64,000 nucleotides of DNA from Anthoceros angustus. Lineage: Eukaryota > Streptophyta > Anthocerotopsida > Anthocerotales > Anthocerotaceae. The notes below the pieces were generated by a model, which did no database searches, was not told the origin of the DNA, and saw nothing but the letters and a program-made list of their open reading frames with translations. The DNA is taken from assembly GCA_010909165.1 (NCBI GenBank), contig MU008158.1:1699478-1763477 (forward strand), read 5' to 3'. The translations under genes and the position numbers were made by a program. This document shows positions 11,708 to 23,552 of this stretch, piece by piece (the first letter of the stretch is position 1; every line of letters starts with the position of its first letter).

Positions 11708-13354
11708 ATGGGAGTGATGCGCAAGGACGATCGGCAGACCGGCACGCCGCAATCGCGGGCCGACGGCGTAAGTGTGCGCCGGAAGAAGGCGGAGTTGGTG
11801 TTCCCCAAGGCCTACGACACGGTCCCGGTGCCTCCCAAACGCACCATCCCGCTCTCCAGCATCGACAGGCTGCTCACCATCCCCGTCTTCACCGTCTTCA
11901 TCTACAGCCACGGGGGAGACGAGGCCTACGGCAGGCTCAAGGACGGGCTGGGGAAGCTCATGTGCACGTGGGACGCCCTGGCCGGGAGCCTGCAGCCCAA
12001 TCCCGTGACCGGGAAGCTGGAGGTTGCGTGCTGCAACCAGGGCGCGCCCATGGTGGAAGCCTCCGTGGGCATGGCCGTCCGCGACATCGGCGACTTCGGC
12101 GACAAGCCCATCTACGACTTCTACCACCACTTCCTGCCCGTGCATCTGCTGCCGCCGCCCGGCACTCCCGTCTCACGCATTCCACTCTTCCTCGCGCAGG
12201 TATCTGGATGGAATCGGGTAACCTGCAGCACTGAGATAAAAAACCCCCTCCGGACTCCCGACGATGACGATCCTGACGCGGTCGCTGCTTGAAATGCTTG
12301 CCTGCAGGTTACCCGATTCTCCTGTGGCGGATTCGCTCTGGGCATGGCCAACTCGCACTGCATCGCGGACGGCATCTCTGCCTGCCTGCTCCTCAACACC
12401 TGGTCGGCGATCTGCCGGGGGGTTCCTGCCTCCCAGCTCGCCGTCCCTCTCATGGACGGCAGCATTCTGTACCACAAGAGCAGGCACCCCGACCTGGGGA
12501 TCAAGCATATCGCCCACACCGACCACGAGGGCGGGAACATCGCGATGGGCAGCGCCTGGGCCGAGACGTCGATGTCGGAGACGGGGTCGGAATCGGATCC
12601 GGATCCGGATCCGGAGTCGGAGCTTCACGACCACCCAGATGTAGAGAAACCGGAATCGTCTGCACTGCAGCACTCGGCCGTCATCCCAGCGTCCGAGATC
12701 GTGTACTTCAAAGTCCCGCTCCCGGGCAAGGTGATCAAATCGCTGAAAGAGGAGGTGCGCAGCAGCGGCCACATGGACAGATTCTCCACCTTCGACGTGG
12801 TGGCAGCCCACATCTGGCGGTCCCGGGCCAAGGCAGTGGGCTTCGCGGATCCATCCGCCATCCTCAACCTCCGCTTCACGGTCGATTTCCGGCCGCGCGT
12901 TGTGCCGCCTCTTCCCCCGACCTACATTGGCAACGGGCTGTGGACGGCGACGGCCCGCTGCTCCGCCGACGACCTCACTCGGAATTTCTCCCTCCCTCAG
13001 ATCGTGGGCCTGGTGCGGCAGGCCAAGGCCACCGTCGACGATGCCTTCGTGCGCAACATGCTGGAAGCTCTGGAGGGTGCAGTGGACCTTTCGCAGCTGG
13101 TCTCGGATCCCCAAACCACCACGGTGATCACAGACTGGAGGGGGCTGCCGTTTGAAGATGTGGATTTCGGGTGGGGAGTCCCTGACTTCTTCACCCCCGT
13201 CAGGCTTCCGGGACAGGTCGAAACTCCCGTGCAGATTGCCAGGGGATCCAGATCCGACTTCCGCCAAGGAAGCCTTGTCCTCGGTTTGGGGCTCACGCCC
13301 GAGCAACTGCCTCGTTTCCAGCGGCATTTGATCGATGATGTTCTGTTTAACTAG
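11708..13354 (+). CDS. BAHD acyl-CoA-dependent acyltransferase, HCT-like
   Basis: A cytosolic enzyme that transfers an acyl group from acyl-CoA to an alcohol or amine, as in phenylpropanoid ester or cuticle/suberin synthesis. Two exons, 11708-12199 and 12308-13354, encode 512 residues, longer than the usual 430-460. The catalytic HxxxD motif is HCIADG (just after the intron), and the structural DFGWG motif is present unchanged near residue 440. The extra length is partly an acidic Ser/Asp/Glu/Pro-rich insertion (12570-12665) containing a ggatcc-type hexamer repeat, SDPDPDPES in protein. Upstream in-frame codons to 11675 include no ATG; the ATG at 11708 is chosen. The acyl acceptor cannot be predicted. 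An 18-bp inverted repeat spans the intron and the start of exon 2 (listed separately). Confidence 0.88.
12211..12319. repeat. 18-bp perfect inverted repeat across the BAHD intron 3' splice site
   Basis: GAATCGGGTAACCTGCAG at 12211-12228, just inside the intron, is the exact reverse complement of 12302-12319. The second arm covers the last bases of the intron (ctgcag acceptor) and the first 12 bases of exon 2. The loop is 73 nt. In the pre-mRNA this would pair the acceptor AG into an 18-bp stem. Confidence 0.9.
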
Positions 13355-15805
13355 TTAACTTTTGCTTTAGGAACTAACTGTGTCTAACTCTGCGTCCTGT
13401 CTGGCTTTCTCGTGTCCAGGCTCCACTGTTTCTTGTTTTAGGCGAGCCGTTGAAATAGGTTGGGTGAAGTCATTTCCCTCATCTGTCTCTGTCTCCATTC
13501 TTGTGTTAAATTTACCTCCTGAATATTGGAGCTTCATGCATAAATTGTACAGAGCAACGCAAAAGAAACTCCTCCACATAAAAAGCCTCCCTCCCTGAAG
13601 ACTCCAACGCGAAGAGACTCTGCCCATGAAAAAGCTCCCTGGAGGCTCCTTCAAATCAAACCAAGGTTCAACCAGGGCGCCCAATGCTTTAGGGTTTAGA
13701 ATTTAGGGTTCAAGAGTTAGGGCATGTCTCCGATACCACACGAACATCGTTGGTGGAACACGTCTTCTAACCCTTACCCAGGCAGAGACAGAAATGACGG
13801 ATTGCCTGTAGGTAATTGCAACCTTGCAACGCTACACACGACATGGCAGTCGAGATAATTCCTTCTCTTGTCACGATGTACAGAGTCCAATTCTCCAGGA
13901 ATGGTGCGACTGCAGGCATAATCTCGGAGGCTGCAAGGTCAACGTTCAAGAGCACAACCCACAAGACACGCCAAGTGGGTGGAAGCTGGCATGTCTATCC
14001 AGTCTCAAAAGTGCGTCAGTCAACCAGTCACAGATCACGAAGAAGTCAGCTTGAGAGAACCTGGTGTCACTAGAACTCAACTGTAGTCCCCTTGCAATCC
14101 GTATGAAACGAGGACACCCCATGTTTCAACATCAGACCAACACGTTTTGAAGCTCAGACAGTTCAATGCAAGGCTCTAAGTGTTTACCACGCGTTGGTAA
14201 CCTTGATTCTGCCACGCTGGTTTATTCTCCAACTGTGATCTCCACAGCCCCAACTTTCAACAGCTCGTATGATTGACAGTAGCTACGCTTACCACCTGTC
14301 AAATCAATTCTAATAACCATTTTCCATCGCCAGCCTCGGTGACAACAAGCAACCATCCCCAGCCACAACGAAAACATAGTCCTTCCAGACTTGCAAAAGT
14401 GGGATCTTCATCCTTCAGCTCTAAGATTCCACAACGTAATCCTGTGCCGTGCCATCGAGCCATTTTCAAGACCAGTTGCATTGCACACCATCAAAGTTTT
14501 CAAACCAGTGGACGTTTTAAAAGGGCCCACAGTCGGACACATCAGAACTTCAGACGCATACTCAAAATTCCAAACCGAAGTATCCTGAAGGTTCCAGATG
14601 AAGCAAGGTGGAAGAGGACAAACCTACGTGGTGAGTCCAGAACACCAAAAACAGGATTTGACTGTTACAAGGTCAGACAAAACACCAATACCCTATAAAG
14701 CAGCATAAGAGTTAGAATCAACGAAACAGGACGATAGTGTGCTCCTTTAAACGAGAAGGCGGAAGGTGGAATCAGCATCCTCGAAAACGGACAAGAATGG
14801 GAGCGACCACTGCTTAGATTCAAGAACTGGGCATCCTCCGCGCGTGCGCATCACGATGTGTCTGGATAGATAGGATTAGACATCTAGGAGCAGACATCGA
14901 GACCGAGGGGGGGGTTCCTGGCGCCGAAAACTACGGAAGGAGGACGCCAAGTTGCCTTTATGAGCCCCGCCATGGCTAACAAAATCGTTATCCTTTTTTC
15001 AGTTCCAAGGAGAACGATAAGGATTATCCTTATTACCAATCGTTATCCTTACTACTTTGTGTGTCTGGCGCCCATCACCTGGCAGCTGCCTTGGCCCAAA
15101 GCACCAAAGCACCAAAGCACCACTAGGGATCAGAGGTCGCAAGTTGGGCTTCCGAAAATGGAGATGTGTACACTCCCCGACCTGTAGGTACACGGCTACA
15201 CGCCCTAGGCCTACGGCTCCGAGCTCTGCACTGGATTTTCACTATCCAAGCACAGGCTCCAGTTCTTCCTTACTCTATTATCAGGTACAAAGTCTAACTT
15301 CCTCAAACAAGTAACTCATATCACTCATACCTCGGCACCCTGATTACACGATTACACGCCGCTCATTAGAATGCGTTAGGGCATAGGGCCCTAGGGACGG
15401 GTACCGCGTACGAGTGGCGGGTCCCATCTGGGAGTTTAATATGCGTGTTTGTATGATTAAGCTGCATCTTATACCTAGTAGGTAATGGCGCGGGATGCGA
15501 TTAGGATGCATCTTGTTAGATGAGGAGTGGTGGTTTCTCATGACCTTTGACCCACAGTGCACGCAAGTTTTTCAAGAGGTGTGATGCAATTTGAATGGAT
15601 GGGGAGACTTTAATATATATAAAAAAAGTAATAAAAAAGAGATAAAAATTCATCTACTCTAAGAGAAGAGGAAAAACCTTAGGAGGACACCAGATCAGAC
15701 CATGAGGGAATATCTGCAATCTTGTAAGTGCATATTCCGCCCCACTATCAACAATCTTGTAAAATGTCTATTCCGCCAAGGATATCAAAATCGGAGATAT
15801 GAAAA

Positions 15806-15930
15806 GGCCTACCCACCACCGATGCCAGGCCTACCCACCACCAGTGCCGCCAAAGAAGCCAGGCCTACCCACCACCAGTGCCGCCAAAGAAACTAGGCCT
15901 ACCCACCACCAGTGCCGCCGAAGAAGCTGC
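15806..15930. repeat. 34-bp tandem repeat, three full copies plus a partial
   Basis: Units start at 15828, 15862 and 15896 with the core ggcctacccaccaccagtgc and then cgccaaagaag. A shortened 22-bp unit precedes them at 15806. The minus strand would read Gly-rich frames, which look like by-products of the repeat. Confidence 0.9.
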
Positions 15931-17044
15931 CTGCCCTGCGCTTGCCGTCGCGTGCGAGTGTGGAAGTGTGATCCCATGAGTACGAGTATGGTGGCCCCTC
16001 GGGCCTCGGGGTACACTCGAGTTTGTTTGAGTGAAAATGGGGCACACTGATTGTGTTTCCTTTGCGCGCGGAATTAATGGCGGTGCTAAAGATATTCACG
16101 TGTTCGAATTTAAGAGGATTAATGAAATGGTCCTTCAGCTGTGCGGTGCGTATGGAGTAATAAAAGCAAGTATCGCGCCCTACGGTCCTGCACATGGCAA
16201 ACTTGCGTGCCCTTAATCGGAGCGGATCCACCCCATTTCCTAAATGGAGAGGATCCACCCAATTTGGGGCGATTTTCTTTTCTATGGAGTGAGCAAATGA
16301 GAGATCTGAAATCAAGTCGATTTTGAATTGAATCACTCCCTCCACCTACTCTATATTACTCAAGTATTTTATTATTAAATTTAAATATATTCTATAAGTA
16401 TATCACTACCTGCTCAAAGACACATGTACAATAGCCAGTGATGCCACATCAAATAACCAGGTACAATTGATAGGAGTTTGCTCTCTTCTTCCGGGACCCA
16501 ATACTTACCTCTATCCTCTTAAGGGTCTCCCGCCACACCTCTATGCTGTATCAAAGGCCGCTGGCCTACACTTCCACGCTATAGCCAAAAGCCTTCGACC
16601 TTCTATTTCTCCTAATAGACGCTACAAACACACTTCACCGAGTTCTTATTGTAGGTTTTTTAGATTTCATACTTCCCGATTGTGCGTATTATTTTCCTTC
16701 ATATGGACTTCCTATAGCTCTACTTATGCTGGTACTCAGCATGGGCTTTACCAAAATACTGACAACTCTCTTTGTCAGGTATCACCCTACCTTACTGTCC
16801 TCATATCGAAAAACTTGAAAGATGAAAAGCAATGGTTACTTTACTACCCATTTACAAAGGCACTTTTCGTAGTAGATCTTTTTTTATCATTTAGATCCAT
16901 ACAAAATATATATCATGGATGTTGTTTTGGCGAAGGGTGGTTTTTACGTAAAAAGGATGGGTTGAGTATATGTATGCATCTTGGTATGCCACCTTGCACA
17001 ATTCTTTACATCATGTATGTATAGAAAGCAAGACCGGGGTATAC

Positions 17045-17093
17045 GATTTAGGGTTTAGAGACCAGTCCCTAAACCTTAAACCTTAAACCCTAA
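17045..17093. repeat. telomere-like motifs in inverted orientation
   Basis: gatttagggtttag on the left is followed within about 10 bases by ccctaaaccttaaacc and then aaaccctaa on the right. These are both orientations of the Arabidopsis-type TTTAGGG telomere unit, and they can pair as a short hairpin. A second degenerate run (tttagggtttagaatttagg) lies at 13689-13710. Confidence 0.7.
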
Positions 17094-17578
17094 GACCAAA
17101 TCACTTCTAAGACAAGGTTTTTCTTTATCATAAGACAAGTTTAATGATGCTGAAATATTTTAGTTCAAACGGTTTTTTCCTTCAACATTATAAAAATTTT
17201 ATGATTTTAGTGGATCACATATTTCAAATTATGTATTAAAAATGAGCACCATTTCTCTTGTGTTATGCATACTGTTTGAAGAGCCTTACCAAAACAAAGC
17301 CTAATGACATTGTTGTTTAAGATACCTTACATCAAAGTCCTATTAGGAACCATACAACAAATAACTTTATGACCTAGAACATACATAGTAGGCCCATACA
17401 TCAGAGAGCTCACTAGGAACTAATTCAGTTTGACAAAAGGCCCATACATTAGAGAGAGTAATGAGGACTAAGAAAGGTTGGGATAGTAACTCTATTCTAC
17501 AAATCCCACATAAATCATTAACCCCAGAATCACCAACCCACTCAAATCGAGTCTTTTGACACACATGCTTTTTAACAG

Positions 17579-17660
17579 TGTGCACAATGTTTGACCCACG
17601 TTCTTTACCAATGTGCACAATGTTTGACCCATGTTCTTTAACAGTGTGCACAATGTTTGT
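17579..17660. repeat. 33-bp tandem repeat, two and a half copies
   Basis: Units beginning tgtgcacaatgtttgaccca start at 17579, 17612 and 17645, and the last is cut short after tgtttg. Minor differences are cacg/catg and accaa/aacag. Confidence 0.88.
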
Positions 17661-17760
17661 ATGACACTATTTCATGTTGAGGTGGCCTTTAGAGGAGATT
17701 TCTGCCCTCTACATTACAAAAAGTAATTAAAAACTTTTGACCAATTTATCCAATCAAAAC

Positions 17761-18004
17761 ATGAGAGAATCTTCTAAAACACTTACAAACGCTTCAAGAA
17801 ACAAAAGCCATGAAAGAATCTTTTAAAACACTTGCAAATGCTTCAAGAAACAAAAGCCATGAAAGAATCTTCTAAAACACTTGCAAATGCTTCAAGAAAC
17901 AAAAGCCATGAAAGAATCTTCTAAAACACTTGCAAATGCTTCAAGAAACAAAAGCCATGAAAGAATCTTCTAAAACACTTGCAAACGCTTCAAGAAACAA
18001 AAGT
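17761..18004. repeat. 49-bp minisatellite, five copies
   Basis: Five head-to-tail 49-bp units start at 17761, 17810, 17859, 17908 and 17957, each beginning atgaaagaatcttctaaaac (first copy atgagagaat). The outer copies carry acaaacgc or gcaaacgc where inner copies have gcaaatgc, so homogenisation is strongest in the middle. Surroundings are AT-rich and non-coding. Confidence 0.93.
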
Positions 18005-18499
18005 CATTACCACCATATACAGATCTAATGGTCAAGGGTTTTAAAGCGTTGAAAAGGCCTTTTTTTGGACTATGTTCCTTATTTTTTAGAAAAAATGATA
18101 TATTTTGAGGAAGTATAATAAAATATTAATTTATTTTTGACATAAAAAATTCATAGATTTTTTATATTGATAATATTTTGATGATATTTTGATAAATATA
18201 ATATTTTGATAATATTTCTATAAATATAAGTTTTTGATAATAAAGGGCTAGTGTCGCTTGGCTTGATGTGGGCCCCACAGAGTTGTTCTTTTCATGCATA
18301 TTTATAAAGTCTTTACGTTCTCTTTGAATAATAAAATAAAACTGTATATTTACAAAGTCTCCACCTTTTCTTTAAATAAATAAAAAATAAAAATGTTTTA
18401 TTTCACTATATCAATAAAATATTTTAAGTTTTAACTTAACTACCTAGGTAGGTACGAGGTACCTATATTGTAAGAGATCGAAATTAGGCCGATCGAAAT

Positions 18500-19137
18500 T
18501 TGAACAGAACGGGGATGTTGTCGGAGAACAGAACCGGGATATCGACAACTGAAACTCAGACACCATCGCGTATCGAAATGTACAGAGGTAGTGCATTTCT
18601 TCTAACCACTTGTGCTGCAAGCTTCCAGGACTTCCTGGAGCAGTGGCTGTGGAGGGAATTCGCTGCCTGTTCGGTGCAGCCGTCAGCGCTGAAGCCCCCC
18701 GCCTGGCTGCCCGCGTCTCCGTCTGATTGCTCTACGCTCCGACTCGTATCTTGGTCCAATGTCCGTCTCCTGCAGCGCATCACGGCGGGGCGCCTCCGTG
18801 TCGGCGCCGCTCGCTTCGCTCCTGTGACGATCTCCTTTCGCCTGTCTGCCGCTTTAATGTGAGGCACTTACGGTAGGCTCTTGCTCCCCGCCGCCAATGT
18901 CTGCTGCCTGCGGCATGTGGCCGTTTCTTGGCCAATTGCACGCAATCACGGAGGAAAGAGTTGCTTTGCTGTCAACATACCGTGTACATGCATTTGAAAT
19001 TTGTGTGTCGTGCCGCAGGAGCCATGGAGAGTGAGAGGAAGCGTTGCCGAATGGAGCGTTTTGTGCCGCCTGTGCTTCGCCACCTGCTCCGCGCTCCACC
19101 GGCTTGAGGTTTCAAGAAGTTCTGTTAGGTTTTGGAT
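18500..19137 (+). promoter_or_regulatory. probable promoter and 5' leader of the SRA-domain gene
   Basis: A GC-balanced stretch follows very AT-rich DNA and runs to the SRA-protein start. It contains short upstream frames (for example 18500-18862) but no conserved protein. Several AG-ending pyrimidine tracts suggest a possible 5'-UTR intron; this is not provable here. Confidence 0.35.
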
Positions 19138-21282
19138 ATGGATCGGATCAGAGACCAAGAATCTGTTGCCGCGGCGTTGGCGCGGCAGCAAGGTGTGCCG
19201 GATCGTTGGCGTTATATCCCCCCCTACTGCAATGGCTATGGGTCAGTGACTGGTAGGGCGTATGGTGTGCCCTTCCTTCATGCGCAGGCTCCGCAGAACT
19301 ATGTTCTTTATAGTCACCTTCGGGCTCCTCCCCCTCAGTATCCTTCAATCTCGCCTCTTCACCAGGTTCCTTCATACTTATCTGTTCCATCGTATCCTGC
19401 GTCACCCTTCCAGCCACCTCTGTCAACACTACAGGTGCCACCGCCTCCGCCTCCGCCTCTTCAAGGTTCCCCTCAGTTCCCTGCTGTTTCGCATCTGCCC
19501 GCGTCCTCTCTCTCTCAACGTGTCAATCATTTTGTGGCAACAGCTTGTCCACATCCTTCCTACTCTCGGCCTTCATATGCTTCACCTAGCCTGCCGTTTG
19601 TCTGTAAGATGGAAGAACCAGTGTCTAGTATCTGGGCCCGAGATTACGTTTCATTGAGTCCTCCTCCTCCACTGGCGGAGTATCCGAGTTGTGTGAAGGC
19701 GGAACCTGTGACTCTTTCAGATGTTGTCAAGACAGAGCCTGTGAGTTTTCAAGCTCCATTGACTGTCAAGACGGAACTGGTGGAAGTGAAAACAGAGAAG
19801 CAGGAAATTATGTATGACGACGACATGGAGTTGGAGGAGGATGAGGATTACGACGATGTTCGTCTGCTGGACCACCTGTGTGACGGGATGATTGTACATG
19901 GCGTTTGTCAATGCCAGGCACAGCCTGCAGATGCGGCAGGGGTATCACCCAGGCCACACCCTCTTGTGGTGAAGAGCTCAGTGGTATGTAAAGAGGAAGT
20001 GATAGACCTTTCAAGTGGCAGTGTTTCTCCTGCCAGTGCTGCATCGTCTCCTCCCAGCTCTCCGGGAGAGATTGCCTCCCACTTGCTCAAGAAGTTGGAA
20101 GAGCTTGTCTCTGATTCAGCGGCAAGAGACCCTAGCAGTAGTGCTATTGTGATGGCACCTTCTGGTGGTGTCCCCGCAGACGAGCCATCGGTGGAGCCTA
20201 CAGTTCCGTGTCTTCCAGCTGCAACGGATACTGCTGAGGCTGTTTCTCAAGGGCGTCCTGGCTACGCAAGAAAGGCCAGGCGTCTTCTCAAGGGGAGGGA
20301 AGGAAGAGTCATTCAGCGGGCTTCGATGTCCGGAGGCAACTCCGATCTTGATGTACCGGCGCTTGAAGGAAAGCACCCCAGGAAGCGCAAGGAGATTGTT
20401 GCAAATGGATCTCCTGTACCAGTGGCCTCTCAACTTTCTACAGTAGACAAGATGCTTGAAGAAGGCTCGCTGGACCGTGCCATACGCTTGCCGAAGCTTG
20501 AGAAGGAGAACGAGATTACCGTGGACGATGCTTTCCGACAGGTTATTGAGGCGACCCGGGAGAATTTCGATAGGGTTCGGACGTTGATCCAGAAGGAATG
20601 TCAGGAAAACAAAGTGCAGATCAGAAGACCCGATTTGAAGGCGGCCTGGTTCATGAGGCGGAAAGGACTCTGGCTCAATTACAGTGATGTGGAGGGGCAA
20701 ATCAAAGGAGTGCGCGTGGGTGACGCATTCCCCTTCCGTATTACTCTGTGCGTCCTTGGATTGCATCGACATATTCGCGCCGGTATTGGCTACGTACCAG
20801 AGAAGGACTCGAAACACAAGGAGGCCTATGCTACCAGTGTAGTTATCGGGAAGGATAAGGTGTACAAAGATGATGTGGACAATGGCGAGACGGTGGTGTA
20901 CACGGGCCAAGGAGGACTCCTCGGCCGCGGAAAGGAGGCGTCGGATCAGAAGCTGGTCAGGGGTAATCTGGCACTGTGGAACAGCCACAAATTGAAAATC
21001 CCCATCCGCGTCATAAGAGGGCACTCCTGTCTCAGCAGTCCGTCGGGTGTTATGTATACTTACGATGGATTGTATGGGATAGTGGAGCGCTCTTTCGAGA
21101 GAGGGTTGAACGAAAGAATGGTTTACAAGTTTACGCTTCAGCGGCTGATGGACCAAGACCCACTGGTCCCTTTTGCTCCGGATGCTACACCTTTGCGGGC
21201 AATAACCAGCGCCAGCAGGGTGCAGTCGCTGCCTAATGCTATCTCGAGCTCGCTCTTGCTTAAGGGAACCGTGGAAGACTGA
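19138..21282 (+). CDS. SRA (SET- and RING-associated) domain protein lacking SET
   Basis: A single uninterrupted frame of 714 codons. Residues about 1-170 are Pro/Ser/Tyr-rich and low in complexity. Next come four SUMO-site consensus motifs (VKAE, VKTE, VKTE, VKTE; lysines near residues 187, 198, 211 and 218) and an acidic run of Asp and Glu. EEVIDLSSG near 286-294 is a textbook SUMO-interacting motif. A basic segment (ARKARRLLKGREG, then HPRKRKE) precedes a helical region. The SRA-YDG domain spans about 520-660, with GVRVGDAFPFRI, LGLHRHIRAGI, VVYTGQGG, QKLVRGNLALWNS and MYTYDGLYGIVE. SRA domains bind methylated cytosine. In SUVH histone methyltransferases pre-SET and SET follow, but this protein stops about 45 residues after SRA and no SET is encoded downstream. 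It probably reads DNA methylation without methyltransferase activity. The frame-extending codon at 19132 is TTG, so ATG 19138 is chosen. Confidence 0.85.
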   Translation: MDRIRDQESVAAALARQQGVPDRWRYIPPYCNGYGSVTGRAYGVPFLHAQAPQNYVLYSHLRAPPPQYPSISPLHQVPSYLSVPSYPASPFQPPLSTLQVPPPPPPPLQGSPQFPAVSHLPASSLSQRVNHFVATACPHPSYSRPSYASPSLPFVCKMEEPVSSIWARDYVSLSPPPPLAEYPSCVKAEPVTLSDVVKTEPVSFQAPLTVKTELVEVKTEKQEIMYDDDMELEEDEDYDDVRLLDHLCDGMIVHGVCQCQAQPADAAGVSPRPHPLVVKSSVVCKEEVIDLSSGSVSPASAASSPPSSPGEIASHLLKKLEELVSDSAARDPSSSAIVMAPSGGVPADEPSVEPTVPCLPAATDTAEAVSQGRPGYARKARRLLKGREGRVIQRASMSGGNSDLDVPALEGKHPRKRKEIVANGSPVPVASQLSTVDKMLEEGSLDRAIRLPKLEKENEITVDDAFRQVIEATRENFDRVRTLIQKECQENKVQIRRPDLKAAWFMRRKGLWLNYSDVEGQIKGVRVGDAFPFRITLCVLGLHRHIRAGIGYVPEKDSKHKEAYATSVVIGKDKVYKDDVDNGETVVYTGQGGLLGRGKEASDQKLVRGNLALWNSHKLKIPIRVIRGHSCLSSPSGVMYTYDGLYGIVERSFERGLNERMVYKFTLQRLMDQDPLVPFAPDATPLRAITSASRVQSLPNAISSSLLLKGTVED

Positions 21283-23552
<2,270 letters not shown>

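Larger units (their letters stand above)
13355..18499. other. gene-poor region with short repeats
   Basis: No conserved coding exon is recognised. The longest open frames (16467-17024 plus, 14273-14698 plus) show no family resemblance. The stretch holds a 34-bp repeat near 15.8 kb, a 33-bp repeat near 17.6 kb, a 49-bp minisatellite at 17.76-18.0 kb and telomere-like motifs at 17.05 kb, all listed. From about 18060 to 18480 it is very AT-rich. Degenerate transposon sequence is possible, but no diagnostic motif is visible. Confidence 0.5.

Noticed and set aside
12173-13327. 384-codon minus-strand frame opposite the BAHD gene
   Set aside because: GC-rich third positions create long antisense frames; the plus-strand frame has HxxxD and DFGWG.
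15828-15930. Possible CRISPR-like array (34-bp units)
   Set aside because: Units are directly adjacent with no spacers and the genome is a plant nuclear genome; an ordinary tandem repeat.
16467-17024. 185-codon open frame on the plus strand
   Set aside because: No recognisable motif, mixed composition, no splice-consistent neighbours, and it lies in repeat-rich gene-poor DNA; probably chance.
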